A stretch of DNA of 49,031 bases from Candidatus Gallipaludibacter merdavium (GCA_017694875.1 JADIMG010000006.1:1-49031); one strand, 5' to 3'. Positions 8,826 through 20,900 are shown, counted from the first letter of the stretch. Numbers and translations: made by a program. Notes: generated by a model from the sequence alone, not told the origin.

Positions 8826-9773
8826 TTAAAAAACTTGCTGAGCGACGCGTTTTACACTTGGAGTAGCCATGAGTGTATAGAAATGAATGCTTGGCACTCC
8901 ATATTTCACTAGCTCTTGTGCCTGTAGTGTACACCATTCAACGCCAACTTCTGTTGCCTCTGCGTCGGTTTTGCATTTGCGCAACTCAGCGGCAAATGCT
9001 TCGGGTAAGTCCACGTGAAATACTTTGGGCAATACATTGATTTGATTACAGAGCGTAATAGGTTTCAAGCCGGGAATGATGGGCACATTGATTCCTATCT
9101 GCCGACATTTTTCTACAAAACGGAAATAGGCATTATTGTCAAAAAACATTTGAGTAACAAGATATTCGGCTCCTCCTTCCACTTTTTTCTTGGCCCAATA
9201 GAGATCTGATTCAAGGTTGGGAGCCTCGTCATGCTTTTCTGGGTAACAAGCCATGCCATAAGAGAATTTTTCCCCTGTTTCGGTCATGGGAAGCCCATCG
9301 GCAAAGAAACCGTTGTTGAAGGCGTTTACCTGCGCTTGCAGGTCGGTGGCATGTACATTGCCTGTTGGGATATATGTCTTTTCGTGTTTGGCTTTGTCGC
9401 CACGTAACAGCAATAGGTCGGTGATACCGAGAAATTGCAAGTCAATCAGTACATATTCCGTTTCTTCTCTTGTAAAACCACTGCATAGTATGTGTGGAAC
9501 GACAGGAATACCATATTTATGTTGTATGGCCGCGGCAATGGCAACTGTGCCGGGACGGTGCCTTTCGGAAACTCTTTCGAAAAGTCCTTGAGCGTTTTCC
9601 CTGTAAACTAATTCACTCCTATGGGTGGTGATGTTGATGTATTTAGGGTCAAATTCACGTAAAGTGTCAATGGTTTTATAGACGGATTCAAGTCCTTTAC
9701 CCTTCAATGGAGGAAGCAACTCAAATGAAAAAGCTGTTTTTTCGCTTGATGCAATTCTGTCAATAACACTCAT
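8826..9773 (-). CDS. metF: 5,10-methylenetetrahydrofolate reductase
   Basis: A 315-residue enzyme that reduces 5,10-methylene-THF to 5-methyl-THF, the methyl donor for methionine synthesis, using FAD. The N-terminal SFELLPPLKG motif contains E18, equivalent to the catalytic glutamate of E. coli MetF. Barrel motifs follow: NITTHRS, HILCSGFTREE, LLLRGD, QMFFDN and IIPGLKPIT. Length is close to the usual 290-320 residues. It is the first gene of a likely operon with the DUF4834 protein and yhhQ, and is transcribed away from sufB; each has its own promoter in the shared 327-bp region. Confidence 0.95.
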   Translation of the reverse strand: MSVIDRIASSEKTAFSFELLPPLKGKGLESVYKTIDTLREFDPKYINITTHRSELVYRENAQGLFERVSERHRPGTVAIAAAIQHKYGIPVVPHILCSGFTREETEYVLIDLQFLGITDLLLLRGDKAKHEKTYIPTGNVHATDLQAQVNAFNNGFFADGLPMTETGEKFSYGMACYPEKHDEAPNLESDLYWAKKKVEGGAEYLVTQMFFDNNAYFRFVEKCRQIGINVPIIPGLKPITLCNQINVLPKVFHVDLPEAFAAELRKCKTDAEATEVGVEWCTLQAQELVKYGVPSIHFYTLMATPSVKRVAQQVF

Positions 9774-9797
9774 ACCTTATTTTGTCTAATACATGGG

Positions 9798-9830
9798 CAA
9801 AGGTAATGTTTTTTGTTTTTTCCAAACAAA
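9798..9830 (-). promoter_or_regulatory. predicted metF promoter
   Basis: On the minus strand TTTG (9827-9830) is followed after 21 bases by TACCTTTG (9798-9805). A second TTTG at 9823-9826 gives 17-base spacing. The leader would be about 19 nt. Apart from this and the sufB promoter, nothing else was found in 9774-10100. Confidence 0.55.
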
Positions 9831-10003
9831 TTGTGTCATACTTCTTCCGTTTTTTTTGATACATACTATTGGAAAACATAGTTCTATAATAGGTTTTTGT
9901 TGATTGTTAATGATATTTTTATGTAGATTGGTGCACAAATGGTGAAATATGTGCTGATTTTTGGATTTTTCGGAGATTATTGATTCTAAAGGCTACTTAA
10001 TGC

Positions 10004-10034
10004 TTTGTTTTGTGTCTGCTTTGTCTTATTTTTG
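10004..10034 (+). promoter_or_regulatory. predicted sufB promoter
   Basis: TTTG (10004-10007), 19 bases, then TATTTTTG (10027-10034), matching the Bacteroidota consensus. The predicted leader is about 60 nt. Confidence 0.55.
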
Positions 10035-10100
10035 CACAATAATTGTACATGGCAATTTTTGCCCGTGTAAATTATGTCGGATTTAGCTAGAATTTGAAAT

Positions 10101-11543
10101 ATGCGCGAAGATGAAAATTTGCTGAATGACTTGACGTCAGGCGAGTATAAATATGGTTTTACAACAGATATTGAAACGGAAGTGGTTCCGATGGGTATTA
10201 ATGAGGAAATCATCCGTTTAATATCTGCCAAAAAAGAAGAGCCGGCATGGTTGCTGGAGTTCCGTTTGAAAGCATATAGGAAATGGAAGACAATGGAAAT
10301 GCCTCGTTGGACGCACCTTGATATTCCCGAAATCGATTATCAGAAAATATCCTACTATGCAGCTCCACGTAAAAATGCGCCTGGTAGTCTGGATGAGGTG
10401 GACCCCGAGTTGCTGAAAACGTTTGAAAAATTAGGTATTCCCTTGGAGGAGCAAAAAGCATTGTCGGGTATGGCTGTGGATGCGGTAATGGATAGTGTTT
10501 CCGTGAAAACAACGTTTAGGGATAATTTGGCGGAGTTGGGCATTATTTTCTGCTCGTTTTCGGAAGCGGTAAAGCACCATCCGGATTTGGTCCAAAAATA
10601 CTTAGGGTCTGTAGTCCCATATACGGATAACTTTTTTGCAGCGTTAAATTGTGCGGTATTTTCCGATGGGTCTTTTGTTTATATACCCAAAGGGGTAAGA
10701 TGTCCTATGGAATTGTCTACCTATTTCCGCATTAATGCTTTGAACACCGGTCAGTTTGAACGAACGTTAATTGTAGCTGATGAGGGCAGCTATGTCTCTT
10801 ATCTGGAAGGGTGTACTGCTCCGATGAGAGATGAAAACCAATTGCATGCTGCGATTGTTGAGATTGTGGTCCTGAAGGATGCCGAAGTAAAATATTCTAC
10901 TGTGCAGAACTGGTATCCTGGAGATAAAGACGGTAAAGGTGGTATATATAATTTTGTAACGAAACGTGGCATCTGCAAGGGAGACAATGCAAAATTGTCG
11001 TGGACGCAGGTGGAAACGGGGTCTGCTATCACATGGAAATATCCAAGCTGCATATTGAAAGGGGATAATTCTTCTGCGGAGTTTTATTCTGTAGCTGTGA
11101 CCAATAATTTCCAACAGGCTGATACGGGGACGAAAATGATTCATTTGGGATCAAATACCCGTAGCCGTATAATATCCAAGGGTATCTCTGCCGGCAAAAG
11201 CCAAAACAGCTACCGGGGTTTGGTAAAAGTCGCTTCAAATGCGGAAAATTGCCGGAATTTTTCACAGTGTGATAGCTTGCTTCTTGGTGACCAGTGTGGT
11301 GCACATACGTTCCCTGATATGCAGATTGGGAATAAAACGGCTGTTGTTGAACACGAGGCTACAACATCAAAAATCAGTGAAGACCAGCTGTTCTATTGCA
11401 ATCAGCGAGGTATTGGCACAGAAGATGCGGTGGGACTGATTATTAATGGTTATGCCAAAGAAGTCATCAATAAACTGCCTATGGAATTTGCGGTGGAAGC
11501 ACAGAAACTTTTACAGGTAAGTCTGGAAGGTTCTGTAGGATGA
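10101..11543 (+). CDS. sufB: Fe-S cluster assembly scaffold protein SufB
   Basis: A 480-residue protein of full length for the family (about 470-495). Conserved segments include [10 protein letters not shown] near the start, [54 protein letters not shown], the CDSLLLG and AHTFPDMQ strands of the beta-helix, and the closing [11 protein letters not shown]. SufB builds Fe-S clusters as part of the SufBCD complex, with SufC as the ATPase. The usual neighbours sufC and sufD are missing: the next gene, 208 bases on, encodes a HIT protein. It has its own promoter divergent from metF. Confidence 0.95.
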   Translation: MREDENLLNDLTSGEYKYGFTTDIETEVVPMGINEEIIRLISAKKEEPAWLLEFRLKAYRKWKTMEMPRWTHLDIPEIDYQKISYYAAPRKNAPGSLDEVDPELLKTFEKLGIPLEEQKALSGMAVDAVMDSVSVKTTFRDNLAELGIIFCSFSEAVKHHPDLVQKYLGSVVPYTDNFFAALNCAVFSDGSFVYIPKGVRCPMELSTYFRINALNTGQFERTLIVADEGSYVSYLEGCTAPMRDENQLHAAIVEIVVLKDAEVKYSTVQNWYPGDKDGKGGIYNFVTKRGICKGDNAKLSWTQVETGSAITWKYPSCILKGDNSSAEFYSVAVTNNFQQADTGTKMIHLGSNTRSRIISKGISAGKSQNSYRGLVKVASNAENCRNFSQCDSLLLGDQCGAHTFPDMQIGNKTAVVEHEATTSKISEDQLFYCNQRGIGTEDAVGLIINGYAKEVINKLPMEFAVEAQKLLQVSLEGSVG

Positions 11544-11751
11544 TGGGCAGGAAAATTTGAAGTGGTAGTGTGTTGGATATTTTGATAGACGAAAATGTTG
11601 TTACCCGACAACACTGTGCCAAATTGTCTGATGAACGCGTGTTTTTGTCGCTTTTTGTTTATTATGTGTTAAAAAGATAAAGGTTGTAGCGTGCTATTGA
11701 TAGAAAAAGTCTACTTTTACAAATTGAATTATTATTCCTCCCATTTGCAAT

Positions 11752-12189
11752 ATGAAAAACGTAACAACAGAGTGTCTTTATTGTGGGCAAAATGGCGCTC
11801 GTGAAAATTTAATGATTGAAATTGCCCAACTTTCGGTTTCTACAGTGTATTTGCTTAAAGAGCAGACGTACATGGGTCGTTGTATAGTGGCCTATAAGGA
11901 TCATGTCAAGGATTTGCACGAATTGTCTGTAGAAGACCGGAATGCATTTATGGATGATGTTTGCCGTGTCGGTAAAGCATTGGAAAAAGTGTTTAATGCG
12001 CAAAGTATTAACTATGGTATTTTTAATGACCTGATAGCACATCTGCATGTTCATCTGGTTCCGAAATATCAGGGTGGCCCTAATTGGGGTGGTACTTTTG
12101 ACATGGCGCCTAAGCGGACATTTTTGTCGCCTGCCGGTTATGAACGGGTAATCGGTGAGATCCGTGCGGAATTATTAAATAATAAATAG
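11752..12189 (+). CDS. HIT-family nucleotide-binding hydrolase
   Basis: A 145-residue protein with the histidine-triad motif HLHVHL (His97, His99, His101), the signature of HIT nucleotidyl hydrolases and transferases that act on the alpha-phosphate of nucleotide conjugates. An N-terminal CLYCG pair (Cys8 and Cys11) may contribute to a metal site, as in some Hint/Fhit relatives, but the partner residues are not obvious. The natural substrate is unknown. It lies 15 bases before a DUF3127 gene, and the DUF3127 gene 8 bases before mnmA, so these three probably form one transcript. No convincing promoter was found in 11544-11751; GTTGT-ACAAC at about 11591-11606 forms only a weak hairpin. Confidence 0.85.
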   Translation: MKNVTTECLYCGQNGARENLMIEIAQLSVSTVYLLKEQTYMGRCIVAYKDHVKDLHELSVEDRNAFMDDVCRVGKALEKVFNAQSINYGIFNDLIAHLHVHLVPKYQGGPNWGGTFDMAPKRTFLSPAGYERVIGEIRAELLNNK

Positions 12190-12204
12190 CTATTTAGAAG
12201 AAGG

Positions 12205-12579
12205 ATGGAAATACAGGGAAAGATTATAGCAGTTTTACCAATGGTAAAAGGTGAGGGTAAAAATGGTGAATGGCGTTTGCAGGAATACGTGCTGGAAACC
12301 ATGGAACAATATCCTCGCAAAGTCTGCTTCGGACTTTTTGGTGATAGAATCGACCGTTATCCCGTTGCGATTGACGATGTGGTAACAGTGAGTTTTGATA
12401 TAGAAAGCCGTGAGTGGAATGGCCGTTGGTTTACTTCTATTAGGGCTTGGAAGGTAGATAAAGTACAGCCGGAAACAGCAGCCCCAATCCCTCCGATGCC
12501 AGGCAATGTTGATTCGTTTGATGCTGTTGCGGGAGCATCTGCCGTAGATGGAGATGACTCCTCTGATTTGCCTTTCTGA
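12205..12579 (+). CDS. DUF3127 protein with SSB-like C-terminal tip
   Basis: A 124-residue protein. Residues about 1-85 match the DUF3127 pattern (GKIIAVLPMVKGEGKNGEW, then VSFDIESREWNGRWFTSIRA), a small beta-barrel resembling an OB fold. The remainder is a low-complexity Pro/Ala/Gly linker ending in the acidic tip DDSSDLPF. This layout copies single-stranded-DNA-binding proteins, whose acidic DxPF tip recruits repair and replication proteins. A nucleic-acid-binding role is therefore plausible but inferred. It sits between the HIT gene (15-base gap) and mnmA (8-base gap). Confidence 0.75.
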   Translation: MEIQGKIIAVLPMVKGEGKNGEWRLQEYVLETMEQYPRKVCFGLFGDRIDRYPVAIDDVVTVSFDIESREWNGRWFTSIRAWKVDKVQPETAAPIPPMPGNVDSFDAVAGASAVDGDDSSDLPF

Positions 12580-12587
12580 TTTTATGT

Positions 12588-13637
12588 ATGAATTCTTGTA
12601 AGAGAGTCCTTCTGGGAATGAGTGGCGGCACTGATAGTTCGGTTGCCGCCATTTTATTGCGTGAGCAAGGTTATGAGGTAGTTGGCGTTACATTCCGCTT
12701 CCTGCCAACGGAAGCGATGGATGTAGCCATAAAATTGGCCGCCTCTGTGGCTGCAAGATTGCAAATAGAGCATTATGTGGTGGATGCAGTAGAAGCGTTT
12801 TCTGTAGAGGTGATTGACTATTTCATGGAAGAATATATGAAAGGAAGAACACCTTTTCCGTGTACCCGCTGCAATGAACGGATGAAGTGGCCCTTGTTGT
12901 TTGGGTATGCCTCGAAGCTTAATTGTGATTATGTGTCAACAGGACATTATGTGAGAATTGTTTCTGAAGACGGTTCCAGCTTATTGGCCATGGGAAAGGA
13001 TAAGGACAAAGACCAGTCTTTCTTTTTGTGGCCATTGCTCGATTGGCCTCTTCAGCGGATCCTTTTCCCTTTGGGGGAAATGTCAAAGGATGAAGTGAAG
13101 GCTTGTGCTGAAAAAAAAGGATTAAGACAAGTGAGCAAGCAAAAGGAAAGTATCGGCTTGTGTTTTTGTCCCAATGATTACCGCCCCTATTTATCGAAAA
13201 TACTGGTAGAGAGAAAACGGGAAATAGCTTCAGGATATTTTTTTGATGAAAAAGGAAAGATTGTAGGCGTGCATCGCGGATATCCTTTTTATACTGTGGG
13301 GCAACGCAGGGGATTGGGCTTGCAGCTGAATTCGGCAATATATGTGAAAGAAATAGAACCCGAAACAAATAAGGTCATATTGGCCCCACATTCCTCATTG
13401 TATAAAAAGGATTTTAAAGTCCGTGCTGTCCGTTTTCCCTATAGACATTATATGGGTGATAAGAGGTTGTGGGTTCGGATACGTTATAGGAAACAATATA
13501 CGCCCTGCATGCTGGAATGGCTGGAAGGAGACAGTATGAAAGTAATTTTGGATGAACCGCTTGATGCGATAGCCCCAGGACAAACAGCGGTGTTCTATTG
13601 TGATGATATGGTGGTAGGAGGGGGGTATATTGAATAG
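12588..13637 (+). CDS. mnmA: tRNA-specific 2-thiouridylase MnmA
   Basis: A 349-residue tRNA-modifying enzyme that installs the 2-thio group at wobble uridine 34. The PP-loop is SGGTDSS (residues 12-18; usually SGGVDSS). Both expected cysteines are present: the one in PCTRCNERMK (Cys95) and the one in SIGLCFCPNDYRPYL (Cys192). KDQSFFLW (141-148) and YTVGQRRGLG are also diagnostic. It is slightly shorter than E. coli MnmA (368). The ATG at 12588 is used because the ATG at 12584 runs into a stop within six codons. It ends a short operon; no strong terminator was seen after it. Confidence 0.92.
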   Translation: MNSCKRVLLGMSGGTDSSVAAILLREQGYEVVGVTFRFLPTEAMDVAIKLAASVAARLQIEHYVVDAVEAFSVEVIDYFMEEYMKGRTPFPCTRCNERMKWPLLFGYASKLNCDYVSTGHYVRIVSEDGSSLLAMGKDKDKDQSFFLWPLLDWPLQRILFPLGEMSKDEVKACAEKKGLRQVSKQKESIGLCFCPNDYRPYLSKILVERKREIASGYFFDEKGKIVGVHRGYPFYTVGQRRGLGLQLNSAIYVKEIEPETNKVILAPHSSLYKKDFKVRAVRFPYRHYMGDKRLWVRIRYRKQYTPCMLEWLEGDSMKVILDEPLDAIAPGQTAVFYCDDMVVGGGYIE

Positions 13638-13853
13638 AGTAGGATGGGTTTCACTTTTGTGGAACTTCTGTTACCAAACTGTTATTTTTAAGGTAAATTA
13701 GTTGCCCTTGTCGGCCTCCTTGTTTTAAGCCGTTTCTGGCGTTTTTGTCTCTCTGTTGTTTCAAAGGTCATTTTACGAAATTCCTTTTATGGGCTTTAGG
13801 ATAGTCTCTGTCTGCATAATCCCTTGTTTAACATAAATTTTGGCTTCTGCGGG

Positions 13854-13885
13854 TTTGCATAAAACAAAAGTAATATGTATTTTTG
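13854..13885 (+). promoter_or_regulatory. predicted gyrB promoter
   Basis: TTTG (13854-13857), 20 bases, TATTTTTG (13878-13885): a near-perfect consensus. The predicted start is near 13892, with a leader of about 73 nt that contains a hairpin. Elsewhere in 13638-13853 I see nothing definite. Confidence 0.6.
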
Positions 13886-13893
13886 TACGTTTT

Positions 13894-13928
13894 TGGCTAG
13901 TATCTCTATGATAGAGAGAAATCGGCCA
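13894..13928 (+). promoter_or_regulatory. hairpin in the gyrB leader
   Basis: TCTCTA (13903-13908) pairs with TAGAGA (13912-13917) around a 3-nt loop; TGGC (13894-13897) and GCCA (13925-13928) can close an outer stem. It begins within a few bases of the predicted transcription start. Confidence 0.4.
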
Positions 13929-13955
13929 GTTTTAAAAGCTAATAAAAAAGAATAA

Positions 13956-15923
<1,968 letters not shown>

Positions 15924-15926
15924 TTT

Positions 15927-16460
15927 ATGAGAATTTGCGTTTATTGTTCATCTAGTGATGGAGTGAATCCTTCTTTTAAGAGGCTTGCTTCTGATTTTGG
16001 CAAGTGGTTGGCGACAGAAGGTCATACGCTTGTTTATGGCGGAGCTACTGGCGGGTTGATGACTGCTGTGGCCGAGTCCGCTTTCAGTAATGGTGGTCAG
16101 GTGATAGGTGTGATTCCACCGAGTGTGGAGAAGAAAGGAAGAAAAGCACCATGGCCGATTACGTTTTATGAAGTGAGCGATTTGGGCGAGCGCAAAAAGG
16201 TGATGAAGGAATATGCTGACTTGTTTGTTGTTCTGCCGGGAAGTTTTGGGACAATGGACGAAATGTTGGATACCATGGCTGCTGGAATATTGGGTGAACA
16301 TAACAAGCCGATGATAATGGTGAATGCGGACGGCTTCTTTGACCATTTCCTAATGTTGGTTGAAAGGATGAAGAAAGAAGGTATGCTGTCTGATTGTGTT
16401 TATAGTTATTATGTCGCTGATAATTTACAAGAATGTATTAGCCTTATCAAAAATATTTAA
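15927..16460 (+). CDS. LOG-family (TIGR00730) protein, putative nucleoside-5'-monophosphate phosphoribohydrolase
   Basis: A 177-residue Rossmann-fold protein. It begins ICVYCSSSDG, carries VYGGATGGLM, and has the paired catalytic motifs ERKKVM (residues 88-93) and PGSFGTMDE (104-112). The second motif is normally PGGxGTxxE; Gly is replaced by Ser at residue 106, a mild change, while the catalytic Glu112 is kept. Family members cleave AMP or cytokinin ribotides to release the base and ribose 5-phosphate. It lies 3 bases after gyrB. Confidence 0.85.
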   Translation: MRICVYCSSSDGVNPSFKRLASDFGKWLATEGHTLVYGGATGGLMTAVAESAFSNGGQVIGVIPPSVEKKGRKAPWPITFYEVSDLGERKKVMKEYADLFVVLPGSFGTMDEMLDTMAAGILGEHNKPMIMVNADGFFDHFLMLVERMKKEGMLSDCVYSYYVADNLQECISLIKNI

Positions 16461-16478
16461 CTGAAAAAATTGTATCCC

Positions 16479-17798
16479 ATGAATCTCTTTTGGAAAAGAA
16501 TCTTTGGTGGAATGACTGGTACCGCCAAATTGGAAAGAAAAGAAGCAGACTTGCTTCAGGAAATGGAACGTTATTATCAGATTGAAGCCTCTGCTGAACT
16601 GGCTGAGTATAAAGATTTGATGGCGAAGGTTAAAACACCGGAATTTATGCAGAATAAAAAAATGCTGCAAAATAGGAAATATACCGATACCGAAGAGTTT
16701 CGTGATATGAAAAAATATGAGAAACTATGCAAGGGGGGTGCCTTTAAGAAATATCTGGAAGTACTGAATTCAAGTGAGCTGGCTTGTTTTCTCGAGTTCA
16801 AACAAACCGCACAATATAAAAATCTAGGTGATCCGGAGGCAGTGAAAAGGTCGGAACAATTGCAAAGGATGAAATCGTATGAAAAGTCAAAAGAATACGG
16901 TTTATATACTCGTTTTCACGATTCTTATGTTGAAAAGGAATATCTCAAGTTAAAGCAACAGATAGAGGATGAGAAATTCCAGGAAAGGGTAGCGTTCTGG
17001 TCTAATCCCCATCGCTGGGAGACTACGCCGGAATATAAGCTGGACGCACGTTTTTATGAATTGTCTAAAAATACAGATATCCAATTTTATTTAAAGGCAG
17101 ATGTTGCCCGTTTTGAACGATATAAAGATCTTAAGTTGACTTTTGAGGACAATTTCCAATGGAATAGTTTGGAGGCTGCACGCTGGAACGCCGGTTTCCA
17201 TTATAAATCTCCGCAGCTGAAGTCGCATCACTCGTTTGTGAATGAGAAACAAGCAAATAATTATGGGCATAACACGTCAGTGATTGATGGTATCTTGACC
17301 ATCCAGACCCGTAAAGAGAATGTGAAGGCTGCGGCTTGGGATCAGAAAAAAGGTTTTGTTGAAAAAGACTTTGAATATACTTCTGACATTATCCAATCAG
17401 CTGACTATTTTCGTCAGGCAGAAGGCGTTTTCAGAGCTAAGATTCGTTGCAAAGGAAAAATTCATCATGCATTTTGGTTAGGTGCAGATGGGAAGCTGCC
17501 CCACATCAATATTTTCCACTTCAATGGAAAAAATATTACAGTTGGCAACGCCAATCAGCAACTTTTTGATCAAACCAAGGTAACAGGTATTTGTGCTTCT
17601 TCATTCTATATCTATACATTAGCATGGAATCAGAAGGAGTTGATTTGGTATGTAAACGATGTAGAGGTCTATAGAACCTCAGCCAATATGCCGAACGAAG
17701 CTATGTATTTGGCATTTAACTCATTTATATCGGAAAATCAGAAAGGAGCTCAAGGCCAATTGGAAGTGGATTGGGTTCGTGTGTACGAAAGGAAATAG
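16479..17798 (+). CDS. cytoplasmic GH16-like (concanavalin-A fold) protein lacking catalytic residues, fused to helical repeats
   Basis: A 439-residue protein taking ATG 16479 as start (an in-frame TTG at 16470 is less likely). There is no signal peptide. Residues about 15-215 are a charged, helical region with loose repeats of a Y-x2-L/F pattern. Residues about 220-439 align with family-16 glycoside hydrolases: FEDNFQWNSLEAARWN near the start, an AKIRCKGKIHHAFWLGADG strand, and the closing VDWVRVYERK. The catalytic ExDxxE motif is replaced by HINIFH (residues 342-347), so both carboxylates and the helper Asp are gone. It is therefore probably a binding or scaffolding protein rather than a glycanase. 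It follows the LOG gene by 18 bases and ends before a terminator at 17823. Confidence 0.75.
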   Translation: MNLFWKRIFGGMTGTAKLERKEADLLQEMERYYQIEASAELAEYKDLMAKVKTPEFMQNKKMLQNRKYTDTEEFRDMKKYEKLCKGGAFKKYLEVLNSSELACFLEFKQTAQYKNLGDPEAVKRSEQLQRMKSYEKSKEYGLYTRFHDSYVEKEYLKLKQQIEDEKFQERVAFWSNPHRWETTPEYKLDARFYELSKNTDIQFYLKADVARFERYKDLKLTFEDNFQWNSLEAARWNAGFHYKSPQLKSHHSFVNEKQANNYGHNTSVIDGILTIQTRKENVKAAAWDQKKGFVEKDFEYTSDIIQSADYFRQAEGVFRAKIRCKGKIHHAFWLGADGKLPHINIFHFNGKNITVGNANQQLFDQTKVTGICASSFYIYTLAWNQKELIWYVNDVEVYRTSANMPNEAMYLAFNSFISENQKGAQGQLEVDWVRVYERK

Positions 17799-17822
17799 TT
17801 TCCTGACACAGGAATAACATTT

Positions 17823-17876
17823 ATAACTTGGCAGGAAAGATAGCATATCATGTTGTCTCTGTCAAGTTATCTTTTT
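17823..17876 (+). terminator. terminator of the gyrB operon
   Basis: ATAACTTG plus GCAG (17823-17834) pairs with CTGT plus CAAGTTAT (17859-17870), a 12-bp stem with one G-U pair, followed by CTTTTTA. Confidence 0.7.
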
Positions 17877-17983
17877 ATAGTGAAGAGTAATACCATGATT
17901 ATAAGCATAGTAGAGTGTCGGATGCTTTTACAGAACAATCATACTTGAAATGCTGTTTGTACGATTATTATTGTATGGGATGT

Positions 17984-20900
17984 ATGAAAAAATACCTGTT
18001 CTTATTATTATTTTCTTCTTTGTTGGCAAATGCCCAAGTGGAATATAAATTCCAGCATTATTCCGTAAATGATGGCTTGTCTCAAAATACGGTTATGTCA
18101 ATCATGCAGGATCATAAAGGGTTTATGTGGTTTGGAACATGGGATGGTTTAAGCAAATTTGATGGAACACAATTCACAACCTATAAGTCATATCCGGGTG
18201 ATGCAAGTGAAATCACGACCAACCGCATAGATTTTCTTTATGAGGATAAGTTTGGTTTTATATGGATGCAAACGTATGACGGACGTTTTCATCGTTTTGA
18301 TCCTCGTTTGGAAACATTCAGAAGTTTGCCGGATAAGATTGAGTCTTTTTCATACAGTGTACAGCGGGATAAATTTTTTCTGGAGGCAAACGATGGGTCT
18401 ATATGGATTGCTACAAAAAATGAAGGATTACTTTGTGCCGTCTCAGACCCAAGTGACGGTTCTTTGGAGATTGTGCAATATGCACCCCAAACTGACAGAC
18501 CCTTGTCTCACAATAAAGTTAATTTTCTGATTAAGGACTTGAAGGGCACTATCTGGGTGGGTACAGATTGTGGGTTGAATGCTATCGATAGCCTTGGTCA
18601 TGTGGAACAGTTCTTTCCAAATGTAGAAAAGGAGACTAATCGTTTTTATGCCGCATGTCCAACAGAGAAAAGTATCTGGTTTGGTGCTGAAAAAGGTATT
18701 CTGTGGAGATACACATATACGACAGGGCAGTTTGAGCGCATTTTCCTCGGCACGGAAACACGTGTATCAGATATAGAAGTTGTATTGCAACGTTATGTAG
18801 TTATTACAACCGAAACGGCTGGATTCTTTGTCTATGACGCCCTTTCATCATCCATTCGGCAATTTTCAAAGGAAAACAACAGAGATATTCATACAAACTG
18901 CTTTTTTTCTGTAACGCAAGATTCATTTGGGCTTATATGGTTAGAGGCCGACCAACCAGGTATATTCCGTTACCAATGTCAGCAGGCATCCCTGAAATTG
19001 TTTACGCCAAAGGTTGATGCTGCGCATGTCAGCTCTATCCAGCCAAATTTGCTGATATTTGAGGATATAAACCAAAGGTTATGGATAAATCCACAAGGAG
19101 GAGGCTTTTCCTGGTATGACAGAGAGACAGATGAATTACGTCCGTTTTTTAATGAGCCAAACTCAAAAGATTGCAGATTTTCCAATCTTATACATACGGC
19201 ATTTTCCGATAAAGAGGGCAATTTGTGGATGTGTACCTATAATAAGGGCCTGGAAAAGATTGCTGCCATAGAGACGCAGTTCCAGCTTTATAAGATGGAC
19301 AAAGAACAGAATACGCTGACTTCCAATGAAGTCCGTTCCGTATATGAGTTGGCCGATGGGAACGTGTTGATTGCCACAAAAGATGGATATACCAGATGTT
19401 ATGATGCCCAATTGCAGCCTATTGGGGTATTGTGTAAGGATGGAAGCATTCAACAAAATCCGCATGCTACTGCTTTCAGACAATTGGTGTATACCATTTT
19501 TCAAGATTCCAAAGGAAGGATATGGCTGGGAACGAAAGGAGCAGGGTTGTTTCTGTTGACGAAAGATGAAACAACTGGCGCATATAAACTCTCGCATTTT
19601 CAACATAGTGATTTGAATAAGAGTTCATTGTCCAATGATAATGTTTATTCAATAGTCGAATCGAAGCAAGGCGAAATCTGGATAGGTACGTTTGGTGGTG
19701 GGTTAAATAGGGCTGTGGAAAATGGCGGACAAATTTATTTCCAGCATGCGCAAAGTGGTCTTGAATTTTATGATTTGGATAAGTATTCCAAGGTCCGTTG
19801 CCTTTTTTCTGACGATGAAGGCATATTATGGGTAGGAACAACAGCCGGATTATTACAGATAGAATTAGAAAAAGGTGGTAGATATGAGGTCTTTTACAGC
19901 AGTAAGATACCAGGTGTTGCGTCGTGTTTAAGTGATAATAATGTACATGATATTTATCAGGATAAAAAGGGGGATATATGGATTGGCACTTTCGGGGGCG
20001 GATTGAATAAACTTCTCAAAAAGGCAACCATATCCGAACCAGCCCACTTCCAAGCTTATACGATGAAATCGAGCGGTGCTTTTAATGATATTGTGTTGTG
20101 TATATTGGAAGATAAGTTTGGAAATTTGTGGGTTAGTTCTGAAAATGTGATTTCCCGCTTTGATGTGGAAAATAATACTTTCCAAAATTTCAATGTCCTA
20201 GGTGGGACGAGTGATTCTTATTTTTCAGAGGCGGCTGGCGCTGTGTTTGCTTCCAATAAATTGGCTTTTGGTAGCAATAAGGGTTTGGTCGTTTTTGACC
20301 CGATTCGCATTCTGCGTAGTGATGATGTCCCTAATATTGAATTTACACGTTTCCAATTGTTTAATCAGGATGTACCAGTTGGAGTTCCAGGTTCGCCATT
20401 GAAACAAAGCATTGGATATACAGACAAGATTGTATTGAACCACAAGCAGTCGGTTTTCAGTATAGAATATGCGGCGCTTGACATGAGGACGCCTGATAGG
20501 ATACAATACGCCTTTATGCTTGATGGCTTTGAAAAAGAATGGAACTATGTACAGTCCCAGCGCAAGGCAACCTATACAAATCTATCCAAAGGTACTTATC
20601 AGTTTAGGGTAAAATCGACTAATAAAGACGGTGTATGGGTGAATAATGATGCTGTGCTGACTATCGTTATAAAACCATCGTTCTGGGAAACGCCTTTTGC
20701 TTATATTCTGTATGTTATGCTTATGATTGCTCTATTGTTTATGGTCTATTACATTACCATACAATTCAATCACAAGAATACGGAGGTGGAGATTGAAAGG
20801 CAGGTAATGGACAATAAACTCCGTTTCTTTACCAACATCTCACACGAATTGAGAACGCCCTTAAGTTTGATTCTCGGACCAGTAGAGAACATTCTTCACA

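Noticed and set aside
11544-11751. Remnant of sufC between sufB and the HIT gene
   Set aside because: No Walker A or ABC signature coding is visible in any frame in these 208 bases.
17915-17983. Longer N-terminus for the HTCS protein
   Set aside because: It would place 23 polar and cysteine-containing residues before a perfect signal peptide; ATG 17984 is preferred.
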